In this document: positions 1 through 8,130 of the stretch, in pieces
Position numbering within the stretch: position 1 is the stretch's first letter
How the letters are laid out: every line of letters starts with the position of its first letter
NCBI GenBank assembly: GCA_040255445.1
Contig: JBDZUZ010000091.1
Location: 1-15,846 of the forward strand
Length of the DNA: 15,846 bases
Direction: 5' to 3'
Source of the DNA: JBDZUZ01 sp040255445
GTDB lineage: Bacteria > Planctomycetota > Phycisphaerae > Phycisphaerales > UBA1924
The notes under the pieces: generated by a model
Seen by the model: the letters and a program-made list of their open reading frames with translations, nothing else
Told to the model about the DNA's origin: nothing
The model's database searches: none
Position numbers and translations under genes: made by a program

Positions 1-1232
1 GGCCCCGCCAGCAGCATGCTCTCCCCCGCGACCGGCCCGGTCTCGGCCACGAGCGCAGCGCCGACCGCCGCCTCGGCCCCATCCGGCACGATCCGCCGCA
101 CCAGCACCGCCGCGCTCCCGCGGACCGATGCCAGCGGATGCGCCAGGAGCTTCAAAGATGCATCACCCACCGGCCCATCGATCCGGCCGGTCGCCGAGAG
201 CTCCCGCGAGATGAGCTCGAACCCAAGATCCCGCACCTGCGGCAGATCGTCGAGCAGCATCGAGGCCAGCAGTTCCGGCCGCTGTTCCGCGGGCGTCGCC
301 AGGTGCAGCCGCCGCAGCGAATCGGTCAGCCTGTTGAGCGCATCGTTCCGCTGCGCTGCGACGCGATCCGCCCGCCGCGCAAAGTTCATCGTCAGCCGTC
401 GCCGCCAGTCCAGGTCCGAAAGCCTGCTGACCTCGTCGATCCACGCCCGCCAGCGGGCTCGATCGCGGCCGATGTCGTCCCGCCCGCTCAGCCGCGCGAG
501 CGCTGCGAACGCCGCCGCGCTCACCTCGGGCGGCTGATCCGGATCCGTGTACGCGAAGATCTCCGCCGCTGCATCCTGAGTCCGCACCGAAGCGATCGCG
601 TCCAGCAGCCGCGGCAACTCCTCGGGCGAGGCGTCCGGCAGCCGCGAAGTCAGCAGCGGCAGCAGCATCGGCGGCGCATCGGGCAGCTTGGTGATCGCCC
701 GCATCACGAAACTCGCCGCGGCATCGTCCGGAGTCGCCAGCAGCTCCTGGAGCGCCTCGACGAGCGACTGCGAGTCCGGATTGCTCGACCGCGCGATCCG
801 AAGCGCCATCGCTTCCGCCGCCGCGATCCGCTCCGCCTCGGTCAGTGAACTGTCCCGCAGTTTCGCGAGGTCCGGGTCGGGCTGCCGCGGCGAGGCCGCT
901 GCATCCGACCCCTCCCGAAATTCCCCGCCGCCCGCCGCTCCGGGTTGCTCGCCCGCCGCGATCTCCGCATCCACGGTGCTCACGCCAAACAATCCGGCCA
1001 CCGGCGTCGTCACGACCGCGCCGTCGATCACCTCAAGCGAAGCATCGGCCTGCCGATTCCCGTCGCGGCTCACACCCACGCCCCCGGCAACATCCGCCGG
1101 CCGCCCGGCGCAGGCAACCAGCATCACCGGCGTCACCACGCCCACCGTGACCACCGCGACCGTCCGCCACAGCGGCCACCGCCCGGCGCCCCGCGCTGCG
1201 GTCGGTCGGGCTGGCTTCAGAACGGGCTTCAC
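1..1232 (-). CDS. HEAT-like repeat lipoprotein, 3' end outside the window
   Basis: The frame stays open from a GTG at 1232 to the window edge (410 codons), so the C-terminus is missing. A GGAG lies 9 nt upstream of the GTG. The N-terminus has a long basic stretch (residues 1-22), a hydrophobic segment (about 23-40) and the lipobox L-V-A-C with Cys41, which indicates export and lipid anchoring. A low-complexity Ala/Gly/Pro linker follows. The rest is helical with HEAT-like units in which a Pro or Val-Arg pair precedes small residues, for example LPQVRDLGFELISRELS and HPLASVRGSAAVLVRRI. HEAT solenoids usually bind other proteins, but no partner or specific role can be read here. The gene starts 49 nt after the trpB stop on the same strand, so co-transcription is plausible. 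The lipoprotein call is firm; the repeat call is moderate. Confidence 0.8.
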   Translation of the reverse strand, partial: MKPVLKPARPTAARGAGRWPLWRTVAVVTVGVVTPVMLVACAGRPADVAGGVGVSRDGNRQADASLEVIDGAVVTTPVAGLFGVSTVDAEIAAGEQPGAAGGGEFREGSDAAASPRQPDPDLAKLRDSSLTEAERIAAAEAMALRIARSSNPDSQSLVEALQELLATPDDAAASFVMRAITKLPDAPPMLLPLLTSRLPDASPEELPRLLDAIASVRTQDAAAEIFAYTDPDQPPEVSAAAFAALARLSGRDDIGRDRARWRAWIDEVSRLSDLDWRRRLTMNFARRADRVAAQRNDALNRLTDSLRRLHLATPAEQRPELLASMLLDDLPQVRDLGFELISRELSATGRIDGPVGDASLKLLAHPLASVRGSAAVLVRRIVPDGAEAAVGAALVAETGPVAGESMLLAG

Positions 1233-1281
1233 GCGAACGGGCTCCGGGCTGGAAAGGTGGTCGATCGGGCGATTCTTCTGA

Positions 1282-2559
1282 TCAGGACCGCCGCCCCCGC
1301 GCTTCATCGCGGGCGGCCAGCAGCCGAGCGGCTTCATCGACATCTTTGTCGCCGCGGCCGGAAAGGTTCACGACGATGTGCTGATCGGCCTTCATCGACC
1401 CCGCCAGATCCACCGCGTGGGCGATCGCATGGGCCGTCTCCAGCGCCGGGATGATCCCCTCGGTCCTGGCCAGCAGGGTGAAAGCGTCCAGGGCCTGATC
1501 GTCCGTCACAGCCGTGTACTGCGCCCGCCCGGCATCCTTCCAGAAGGAATGCTCAGGGCCGACACCGGGGTAATCCAGACCCGCCGAGCACGAGTGCACA
1601 TCCGCCGTCTGCCCGGTCTCATCCTGCAGCACATAGCTCAGGGACCCGTGCAGCACCCCCGGCTCACCCAGCGACAGCGGCGCGGCGTGATCGCCCGCCT
1701 TGCTCGAACGACCACCCGCCTCGACGCCCACCAGCCGCACGGCCGCATCATCAATGAACGGGTAGAAGATCCCCGCCGCGTTCGACCCGCCGCCCACGCA
1801 CGCCACCACCGCATCAGGCAGACGAGTCAGCGTCCGCAGGCACTGCGCCTTGGTCTCCCGCCCGATCACCGATTGGAAGTCCCGCACGATCGCGGGGAAG
1901 GGGTGGGGGCCCACCACCGAACCGATGATGTAGTGCGTGTGCTCGACCGAACCCATCCAGTCGCGCATCGCCTCGTTGGTCGCGTCCTTGAGCGTCTTCG
2001 AGCCCGAATCGACTTCGACCACCCGCGCCCCGAGCATCCGCATCCGCGTCACGTTCAGCCGCTGCCGACGCACATCCTCCGACCCCATGTACACATCGCA
2101 CTCGAGCCCGAAGTGCGCGGCCGCCGTCGCCGAGGCCACACCGTGCTGCCCGGCCCCGGTCTCGGCGATGATCCGCTTCTTGCCCATGCGCATCGTCAGC
2201 AGCGCCTGGCCCATCGTGTTGTTGATCTTGTGAGCGCCGGTGTGCGCCAAGTCCTCGCGCTTCAGCCAGATCGTGGCGCCCATGTGTTTGCCCGCACGCC
2301 GCCGCACTTCCTCCGTCAGCCGGGCCGCCTGGTAGAAAGGCGTCGCCCGACCGACGAACGTGCGGTTCAGCTCCGAGAGCGTGTCCCAGAACGCCGGGTC
2401 ATCGCAGGCCTTGTGATACTCGGCCGTCAGTTGCTGCAACGCGGCGACGAGCGTCTCGGGGACGTACGCCCCGCCGAAGCGGCCGAAGCGGCCATCGGGC
2501 GTGGGGACCTCGGAAAGTCTGGCGGGCGCCGCGTTCTGGGCGTCATGCACCTGGATCAT
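1282..2559 (-). CDS. trpB: Tryptophan synthase beta chain
   Basis: TrpB joins indole (supplied by TrpA) to serine to make tryptophan, using PLP in the cytoplasm. The 425-residue product has the normal length and all family signatures. These are the PLP lysine in the motif HTGAHKINN (Lys111), the catalytic glutamate in AETGAGQHG (Glu133), the phosphate-binding GGGSNA (256-261) and a C-terminal SGRGDKD. The sequence GLECDVYMG...RQRLNVTRMRMLGA is of the TrpB1 type that pairs with TrpA. The frame is open further upstream, but the ATG at 2559 is preferred. It gives the usual N-terminal length, and its ATGA overlaps the stop of the upstream transporter, suggesting translational coupling. No trpA or other trp gene lies in the window, so trpB is separated from the rest of the pathway here. 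Confidence 0.97.
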   Translation of the reverse strand: MIQVHDAQNAAPARLSEVPTPDGRFGRFGGAYVPETLVAALQQLTAEYHKACDDPAFWDTLSELNRTFVGRATPFYQAARLTEEVRRRAGKHMGATIWLKREDLAHTGAHKINNTMGQALLTMRMGKKRIIAETGAGQHGVASATAAAHFGLECDVYMGSEDVRRQRLNVTRMRMLGARVVEVDSGSKTLKDATNEAMRDWMGSVEHTHYIIGSVVGPHPFPAIVRDFQSVIGRETKAQCLRTLTRLPDAVVACVGGGSNAAGIFYPFIDDAAVRLVGVEAGGRSSKAGDHAAPLSLGEPGVLHGSLSYVLQDETGQTADVHSCSAGLDYPGVGPEHSFWKDAGRAQYTAVTDDQALDAFTLLARTEGIIPALETAHAIAHAVDLAGSMKADQHIVVNLSGRGDKDVDEAARLLAARDEARGRRS

Positions 2560-4010
2560 GCATGCAGCGTAGGGCGATCGGGGCCCGCCGCCGCGATCGC
2601 CGCGGCATCGGCCGCATCCGCCGCCGCGGGCCCCGCCGCGATCTCCGCCTCGCGGGCGGCGGCCTCGCCCGCGCGCACGTTGATGAACAGCACCGCCGCC
2701 AGCCCCGCGCTGAAGACCACCCCGAGGATGATGAAAGCCGTGTTGTTCCCCAGCCCCGCCTTCACGAGACCGAACGTCCCAACCCCCACAACGCCCGCGA
2801 GCTTGTACGCCAGCCCCCACAGCCCGAAGAACTCCGCCGACTTGTGCCGCGGCGTGAGCGCCCCGGCAAACGCCCGGCTCGCCGTGCCGATCCCACCCAG
2901 CGCGAGCCCGATCGCGTTCGCCACAAGCCACATGATCCACTCACCCCGCGCCGGCTCGCCCGCAACCTGCTCCGGGATCAAGAGCAGCCCGATCGCCGTC
3001 GCGATCCAGACCACGAGGAACGCGGCGACCGTCGGCTTGTGCCCCAGCCGGTCCTGGATCACGCCCGACCCCATCGCGCCCACGCCCGCCATCACCGTCA
3101 CCGGCAGCAGGAACCACACCAGCCGCGTGCCCTCGAAGCCGAAGTCCGCGGCGATGATCACCGCGAAGAAGATCATGGTCTGCACGCCCATCGCGTAGAT
3201 GAAGAACGCCGCGAGGAAGGTCAGGAAGTGCCGGAACTGCGTCGCCGCCCGCACTGTGTCCGCCAGCCGCGAGAACGCGATCCCCACCATCGTCCGCCCA
3301 CGCGGCACCGGCTGCGGCCGCTGCCGCTCCTTCAGGATCAGCGCTGTCGGTGTCGCCATCACCAGGAACCAGATTCCCGCGAACACGAGAAACGGCCGCC
3401 ACTTCTCCGTCTCCGCCAGCCCAAACATGTTCATCGCCGCGACCGTGCCCAGCAGCAGCACCAACGCGCCCACGTACCCGCTCGTCCAACCGATCGCCGA
3501 CACCCTCCCCAGGTTCCTGGGCTCCGCGAGTTCCGGAAGGAACGCGGCAAGGAAGTTCTCACCCAGCGCGAAGGCGAAGTTCGCCGGGATATACAGCGCG
3601 ATCGCCAGCCATACCCACCCCGGTTCGAGCAGCCCCAGACTGCACGTGAAGATCACGCACACCACGCCCAGCCCGATCAGGAACTGCTTCTTCCAAGCCT
3701 TGAAGTCCGCGATCGCCCCCGCGATCGGCGACACGATCACCACCAGCAGCAGGCTCGATGCGACCACCAGCCCCCACAGGCCGTCGCCCTTCTTGTCATC
3801 CTGCACGATGACCTGTTTGAAGAAGATCGCGAAGAGCAGTGTGTTGATGTGGAGCGTGAACGACTGGTTCGCCAGGTCGTACATCGCCCACGCCCACACC
3901 TCCCGCGGCCGCTTCAGGCCGTAGAACGGATTGAGCCGCTGCAGGCCCCGCGCACGCGGCGGGCCCGGCGGCTGCGGAGGGCGGGCAGATGGATCGGCGA
4001 CCTGCGTCAT
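2556..4010 (-). CDS. MFS transporter, UMF1/Atg22-like group
   Basis: The product is a 484-residue integral membrane protein with about twelve hydrophobic segments. The early motif WAWAMYDLANQSF (about residues 39-51) is typical of the UMF1/Atg22-like branch of the major facilitator superfamily. Members are thought to export small molecules such as amino acids, but the substrate cannot be read from sequence. The last 35 or so residues form an Ala-rich, probably cytoplasmic tail. The ATG at 4010 has no Shine-Dalgarno sequence; a TACTCT box lies 6 nt upstream, which suggests a leaderless transcript. The stop overlaps the trpB start by 4 nt. A tryptophan or indole link to trpB is tempting but rests on adjacency alone. 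Family assignment is firm; substrate is unknown. Confidence 0.88.
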   Translation of the reverse strand: MTQVADPSARPPQPPGPPRARGLQRLNPFYGLKRPREVWAWAMYDLANQSFTLHINTLLFAIFFKQVIVQDDKKGDGLWGLVVASSLLLVVIVSPIAGAIADFKAWKKQFLIGLGVVCVIFTCSLGLLEPGWVWLAIALYIPANFAFALGENFLAAFLPELAEPRNLGRVSAIGWTSGYVGALVLLLGTVAAMNMFGLAETEKWRPFLVFAGIWFLVMATPTALILKERQRPQPVPRGRTMVGIAFSRLADTVRAATQFRHFLTFLAAFFIYAMGVQTMIFFAVIIAADFGFEGTRLVWFLLPVTVMAGVGAMGSGVIQDRLGHKPTVAAFLVVWIATAIGLLLIPEQVAGEPARGEWIMWLVANAIGLALGGIGTASRAFAGALTPRHKSAEFFGLWGLAYKLAGVVGVGTFGLVKAGLGNNTAFIILGVVFSAGLAAVLFINVRAGEAAAREAEIAAGPAAADAADAAAIAAAGPDRPTLHA

Positions 4011-4016
4011 GGTGCG

Positions 4017-4022
4017 AGAGTA
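4017..4022 (-). promoter_or_regulatory. Candidate -10 box for a leaderless MFS transporter transcript
   Basis: TACTCT on the minus strand ends exactly 6 nt before the ATG of the transporter, so transcription would begin at or next to the start codon. No convincing -35 hexamer is seen at 16-18 nt upstream, and no Shine-Dalgarno sequence lies before the ATG. The same spacing recurs at 13709-13714. Confidence 0.35.
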
Positions 4023-4069
4023 CCGCGGCTCGGCGCCCCGCGGCTGACGGCATGCAGCCAGCCACCCAC

Positions 4070-4921
4070 CTACGGCCGCTCGGCCGGTGTGACCGCGCCC
4101 AGCACCCGCGCCAGGAACTCGACCTGCGCGTTCTTGGCATCGTTCGAAACCTTGCCGAACCCGTTGTGTTCATCCGGCGCGCCCGTCTCGGGCCAGGTCT
4201 TCAGTTCGATCAACGCCGGATCGGCGCCGGCCGCGCGGTAGCGCTCCCCAAGCTGATCAAGGAACCGCCGCACCCCCGCAACCGGGATCACGCCGTCCTT
4301 CTCCGAGTGCAGAGCAAGGAGCGGGATCGGCCTGAACCCATCCAGATGCGCCGATGGATCCACGGCAGCGACTCGCTCCCTGCTGTGCGGCTGCGCCCAC
4401 CGCGCCTGCGTGCCGGCATCACCGCCGATATCCGGGAAGTACAGCCCCGCCAGCCACCCCGTCGTGCCCTCGACCGCCGCGGCGGTGAACGAGTGCGGCT
4501 CGCACAGCCGACGCAGCGCGGCCATCCCGCCCGCGGACATACCACCGATCGCCACACGCGAGGTATCGAACGCCGCGGCCTCCGGCAGCGACGCCAGCCC
4601 CGCGATCACCGCATCGATCTCGCCCACCATCTGCTCGAGCACATCCAGCGTGTTCCGCGGGTGCTGCAACTCCGCCGAGTACCGCTCCCCGTGCCCGGGC
4701 AGGTCGATCGCCACCGCCGCGATACCGGCGCGGATCCAGCGCAGGTAACGCCCCGGATCCAGCTCCTTGTTCACCGTCCGGCCGTGCATCCAGACCATGA
4801 CCGGGCACGGCGTCGACCAGTCGGAGTGCGCGATCAGGACTGGGACATCGGGCCCCAGCCGCACCGCACGCGCCCGCTGCGCCAGCGAACGCGGAAACTG
4901 CGAGAACCGGTCCCCGGTCAC
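4070..4921 (-). CDS. Alpha/beta hydrolase (dienelactone-hydrolase/prolyl-oligopeptidase-like)
   Basis: The 283-residue protein shows a complete hydrolase triad. The nucleophile is Ser129 in the elbow GGMSAGG, the acid is Asp209 in LHSEKDGVIP and the base is His252 in DEHNGFG. The oxyanion region HGRTV (46-50) and the strand-loop AIDLPGHGER (71-80) also fit the fold. No signal peptide is evident, so it probably acts in the cytoplasm on an ester or similar bond; the substrate is unknown. The frame is open into the upstream gene, but only the part after the GTG at 4921 looks like protein, and this start sits 26 nt after the stop of the sugar-nucleotide gene. The GTG choice is moderate because its ribosome site is weak. 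It is probably co-transcribed with the upstream gene. Confidence 0.85.
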   Translation of the reverse strand: MTGDRFSQFPRSLAQRARAVRLGPDVPVLIAHSDWSTPCPVMVWMHGRTVNKELDPGRYLRWIRAGIAAVAIDLPGHGERYSAELQHPRNTLDVLEQMVGEIDAVIAGLASLPEAAAFDTSRVAIGGMSAGGMAALRRLCEPHSFTAAAVEGTTGWLAGLYFPDIGGDAGTQARWAQPHSRERVAAVDPSAHLDGFRPIPLLALHSEKDGVIPVAGVRRFLDQLGERYRAAGADPALIELKTWPETGAPDEHNGFGKVSNDAKNAQVEFLARVLGAVTPAERP

Positions 4922-4947
4922 ACCGCCGTTACTCTGACCCGCGCCGC

Positions 4948-6378
4948 TCAGAGTTGCACCTTCCCGCCCGCCGCGATCTTCGGCTTGGTCTCGAGCTTCT
5001 GGAGATCCGCCGCGCTCATCGCGGTCTTGGGCGAAATCTCGATCACGCAGTCCGGCGTCCCGTCCGCCTTCCGCGGCACGCTCACCCCCGCCGCCTCCAG
5101 CCACCGCGCTGCCCGCTCGGTCTGCAGCGCCCGGCTGCTCTCGACGCTGTCGACCCCGGTCGCGTTCTTGATCGGCGCGAACTCCTCGACCCGGTCCGTC
5201 TCGAGAACGATCGACGCCTTGCACAGCGGCAGCGCATCGAACACGAACCGTTCGAGCTTTACACCGTTGGTCGTCTGCGGGTTGACCGGCTGCCCAGTGT
5301 TGATGTCCGTGTGCGGGATCTTCTTCTCCGCGCGGTGCCACGGCAGCGAGAACGCCTTGTCCGTCGCCAGCCGCCGCAGGAACGCCACGCCGATCATGTG
5401 GATCGCGATCGAGCCGGCGATGAACTTGAGCTGCCCATCCGGCCCCGTCGCGTGCTGCATCCGCTCGGGCAGATCCGAATACTCCATCACGAACGTCCGC
5501 CCGCCGCTCTGGCAGAAGACACCGACCTTCTCCGTCGGCGAAGACTTCGCCACCATCTTGCTCGACATCTCGCCCGACGAGTCCGGCGCCGCGGCGTGCA
5601 ATCCCAGAAAAAGAGGATCGATGATGTGCACATGCGGGTTGTCCACCTGGAAATAGCTCAGGTGTTCGATCCCACGCTTCTCCATGTCCGCCAGCGCGCC
5701 CGAACGGTGCAACGCGCGGACGCAGCCGCCGTGCCCGTCCGGGTTCGTCGCCACCTCGTGCCGCTCTGAGAGCAGAATCCGCCCGGTCTGCATGTCGAAC
5801 GAGGGCATCACCCCCTGCGGGAAGAACATCACATCCTCCCGCGACAGCCCGAAGTAATTGTGCTCCTCGAAGAAGGCCACCGTCGCCGCGTGGTTCAGCG
5901 GGCTGGTCATGATGTACCAGGGGATCTTCTTCCCGTACCGCGTCATCGCAGCGCGGATCTGCTCGGCGAATAACCGGAACAGCGGCTTGTGTGTGATCGG
6001 CGTCGCCGGATAGCAGCCCTTGGGCCCGTCGAAGCCCAGCCGGCTCCCCTGACCGCCCGCCACCACGAACGCCGCGACCTTGCCCGCCTTGAGCAGCTCC
6101 TCACCCGTGGCGCGGAACTTCTCCGGGTTCCAGAGCGCGGGACCGGGCGTCGTGTCCGCCGGGTAGTAGGACGCGGGCGCCAGATCCGCCGGCAGCTCCG
6201 TCTGCGGCTTGTTCCGCACGTACGTCTCGACCATCTCGGGGATCTCGTCGAGCGGGAACGAAGCGATCTGCTCGATCAGCCCGCGCTGCTGCGCCGGGTC
6301 CAGTTGGTCGTAGAACCGCAGGAGGTGCTCCTGGCCGATGGCCTGAAGCTTCGTGGCGATCTCGCGGGCGTCGGGCAT
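4948..6378 (-). CDS. UDPGP-family pyrophosphorylase, eukaryotic UAP1-like (probable UDP-N-acetylglucosamine diphosphorylase)
   Basis: The predicted reaction is UTP plus a sugar 1-phosphate giving a UDP-sugar and pyrophosphate, most likely with GlcNAc-1-P for envelope precursors. The 476-residue protein carries the UTP-binding signature GGQGSRLG (108-115) followed by PKG (119-121). Further landmarks match eukaryotic UAP1 in order: PWYIMTSP (153-160), NYFGLSREDVMFFPQG (174-189), PDGHGG (213-218), QVDNPHVHIIDP (244-255), PTEKVGV (281-287), FVFDALP (378-384) and EEFAPIKNA (398-406). It is not the bifunctional GlmU type. UDP-glucose or UDP-galactose synthesis cannot be excluded. The frame extends upstream to 6531, but the ATG at 6378 is chosen because of an ideal AGGAGG site 6 nt before it. 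It heads the leftward gene set and diverges from rpe. Confidence 0.88.
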   Translation of the reverse strand: MPDAREIATKLQAIGQEHLLRFYDQLDPAQQRGLIEQIASFPLDEIPEMVETYVRNKPQTELPADLAPASYYPADTTPGPALWNPEKFRATGEELLKAGKVAAFVVAGGQGSRLGFDGPKGCYPATPITHKPLFRLFAEQIRAAMTRYGKKIPWYIMTSPLNHAATVAFFEEHNYFGLSREDVMFFPQGVMPSFDMQTGRILLSERHEVATNPDGHGGCVRALHRSGALADMEKRGIEHLSYFQVDNPHVHIIDPLFLGLHAAAPDSSGEMSSKMVAKSSPTEKVGVFCQSGGRTFVMEYSDLPERMQHATGPDGQLKFIAGSIAIHMIGVAFLRRLATDKAFSLPWHRAEKKIPHTDINTGQPVNPQTTNGVKLERFVFDALPLCKASIVLETDRVEEFAPIKNATGVDSVESSRALQTERAARWLEAAGVSVPRKADGTPDCVIEISPKTAMSAADLQKLETKPKIAAGGKVQL

Positions 6379-6578
6379 GTGTCTCCTCCTATGTAGGTGA
6401 GAGTGGTGGGGGAGCGGCATCCTACGGGGCAGTCCCCGGATCGTCATGGCTGACTCGCCGCCGTCATCGCCGCGGCCTACGCTCGCCGCCCTCGATCCGT
6501 GCGGGGTTCCGTAGCCAACGTCGAAATCCATGAACGCTTTCGCTGCGGTCCTCTGTCTGCCGCGTAGGTAAGGGTGCG
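6379..6578. other. Divergent intergenic region between the pyrophosphorylase gene and rpe
   Basis: This 200-nt region separates two divergently transcribed genes and should hold both promoters. No pair of hexamers close to TTGACA/TATAAT with 16-18 nt spacing is visible on either strand. AAGGG (6569-6573 region) is a weak ribosome site for rpe. Nothing else is recognisable. Confidence 0.4.
6385..6390 (-). promoter_or_regulatory. Strong Shine-Dalgarno site fixing the pyrophosphorylase start
   Basis: AGGAGG on the minus strand lies 6 nt before the ATG at 6378. It is the best ribosome-binding site in the window and settles the start against the longer open frame that reaches 6531. Confidence 0.85.
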
Positions 6579-7277
6579 ATGCCGGTGCTTCAGAAGATTC
6601 TCCACGAGCCCGTGACCCGTCCGCTCATTGCCCCCTCGATCCTCTCCGCCGACTTCGCGCGGATGGGCGAGGAGTGCCGCACCGTGCTCGAGCACGGCGC
6701 CCACATGCTCCACCTCGACGTCATGGATGGGCACTTCGTGCCCAACCTGACCATGGGCCCAGACATGTGCCGCTGGCTCCGCCGCTTCTTCCCCGAGACC
6801 TTCCTCGACGTCCACCTCATGGTCACCGACCCCGCCGCCTACGTGGACCCCTTCTTCAAGGCCGGCGCCAACCTCATCACCTTCCACGTCGAGGCCGTCG
6901 GCCCCGCGGGCGTCGAGCCGCTGATCAAGGACATCCAGAGCCGCGGCATCTCCGCAGGACTCGCCATCAACCCCCCGACACCCTTCGCCGCCATCGAGCC
7001 CTTCCTCACCCTCCCCGACCTCGTCCTGGTCATGTCCGTCAACCCCGGCTTCTCCGGCCAGAGCTTCATCACCGAGACCTTGGACAAGACCCGCGCCATC
7101 GCCGCCCGCCTCCGCCCCGACCAGCGCCTCCAGATGGACGGCGGCATCGGCCCCCAGAACGCCGCCACCGTCCGCGAGGCCGGCTGCGATGTCCTCGTCG
7201 CCGCCTCCGCCCTCTTTGGCGTCCCTCCCGCCATGCGCGGCGGCGTCATCGCCAAGCTCAAGGGCGCCGAGGCCTAA
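6579..7277 (+). CDS. rpe: Ribulose-phosphate 3-epimerase
   Basis: Rpe interconverts D-ribulose 5-phosphate and D-xylulose 5-phosphate in the pentose phosphate pathway, in the cytoplasm. The 232-residue TIM barrel has the usual length and motifs. These include APSILSADF (18-26), the metal and catalytic residues in LHLDVMDGHFVPNLT (His45, Asp47), VHLMV with His79, SVNPGFSGQSF (153-163) and the second catalytic aspartate in QMDGGI (Asp187). All expected active-site residues are present, so the enzyme should be functional. The ATG at 6579 has only a weak AAGGG upstream, but it gives a normal N-terminus. The next gene starts 149 nt downstream. The space between contains a small GC hairpin and no clear terminator. 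Confidence 0.97.
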   Translation: MPVLQKILHEPVTRPLIAPSILSADFARMGEECRTVLEHGAHMLHLDVMDGHFVPNLTMGPDMCRWLRRFFPETFLDVHLMVTDPAAYVDPFFKAGANLITFHVEAVGPAGVEPLIKDIQSRGISAGLAINPPTPFAAIEPFLTLPDLVLVMSVNPGFSGQSFITETLDKTRAIAARLRPDQRLQMDGGIGPQNAATVREAGCDVLVAASALFGVPPAMRGGVIAKLKGAEA

Positions 7278-7426
7278 CCGCAGCCCGCGGCACGTCCGAT
7301 AGGTCTCTGATAGGTAGAATTGCCCCGGCCCGGTCCCATCACCCGGGCTTCGGCTACACTTCCGGCCACACGCGGCGTCATCCCGGCCCGCCCGGAAGAC
7401 GCCCCGACAGGGCACCCCTCTCGCCT

Positions 7427-8047
7427 ATGGCCAAGACCAGTTCGCTGACTTTGGTACTCGTGCAGGCCGGACCCACCGACTGGGATGACCAGGGACGGAT
7501 CTCCGGCGTGTCCGACCACCCGCTGAGCCGCAAGGGCCGGGCGAACCTGACGCAGATCGCGTCGGAGCTTGGTATCCCTCTGGAAATGACCCTGTGCGGA
7601 CCCGAAGAGGCCTGCCTCTCCGCCGCCGAGTTCATCGCCGCCGCGGGTGGCAGCAAGATCAAGGAATACAAAGACCTCCACGAGGTCGCGATGGGCTGCT
7701 GGGAGGGCATGCGCTCCGAAGAGCTCCTGCAGCGCTACACCAGCGCGTACCGCGGCTGGAAGAAGGACCCCAGCGTCGTCACCGCCCCCGAAGGCGAGGC
7801 CCTGGAGACCGCCCGCCGCCGCCTCATCGATGTCGTCGCCGCCGAGGCCACCCGCTTCGCCGACGCCGGTGAGTCCGTGGCGGTCATCGTGCGGCCCCTG
7901 GCCTTCGGCCTGCTCCGCTGCTGGCTGACCGACCGCCCGACAGCCGATCTATGGGATGTGCTGGAGTCATCGGGCCCGATGGAACGGATGACGGTGGACC
8001 GTGCCTGGCTGCGTCAAAGCCGCCAACTCGCACGGGAAGCGGTGTGA
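7427..8047 (+). CDS. Histidine-phosphatase-fold protein lacking the catalytic residues (pseudophosphatase)
   Basis: The 206-residue protein follows the layout of the phosphoglycerate-mutase-like histidine phosphatases. It keeps a GR-x-SG-x-SDHPLS stretch (23-34), EVAMGCWEG (86-94) and the PEGE loop (121-124). The catalytic positions are changed. The N-terminal R-H-G triad reads Q-A-G (13-15), so the phosphorylated histidine is absent. The later S-x-L-x-R-A segment reads CGPEEAC (57-63), without the arginine. The C-terminal V-S-H-G reads V-R-P-L (155-158), without the second histidine. Phosphatase or mutase activity is therefore not expected. A binding or regulatory role is inference only. The frame is open far upstream, but similarity begins at this ATG. 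The stop overlaps an in-frame GTG of the accD frame, so the two are probably co-expressed. Fold call is good; function is unknown. Confidence 0.8.
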   Translation: MAKTSSLTLVLVQAGPTDWDDQGRISGVSDHPLSRKGRANLTQIASELGIPLEMTLCGPEEACLSAAEFIAAAGGSKIKEYKDLHEVAMGCWEGMRSEELLQRYTSAYRGWKKDPSVVTAPEGEALETARRRLIDVVAAEATRFADAGESVAVIVRPLAFGLLRCWLTDRPTADLWDVLESSGPMERMTVDRAWLRQSRQLAREAV

Positions 8048-8130
8048 CCCAGACGCCCGACAAGGCCCCGGCCGACCGGGACCCCGCCGCGGAGCGGCGC
8101 AAGTCGGGCCCGGCAAAGGATGCAAGCTAC

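Noticed and set aside
16..1281. Several plus-strand open frames in the first 1.3 kb
   Set aside because: They are Arg/Pro/Ser-rich and lack motifs. The minus-strand frame from 1232 has a lipobox, HEAT-like repeats and a ribosome site.
2562..4241. 559-codon plus-strand open frame
   Set aside because: It is the antisense of the MFS transporter and hydrolase genes, is extremely Arg/His/Pro-rich and has no domain signature.
7315..7360. TAGAAT (7315-7320) and TACACT (7355-7360) as promoters for the pseudophosphatase gene
   Set aside because: Neither has a convincing -35 hexamer at the right distance, so they are not listed as features.
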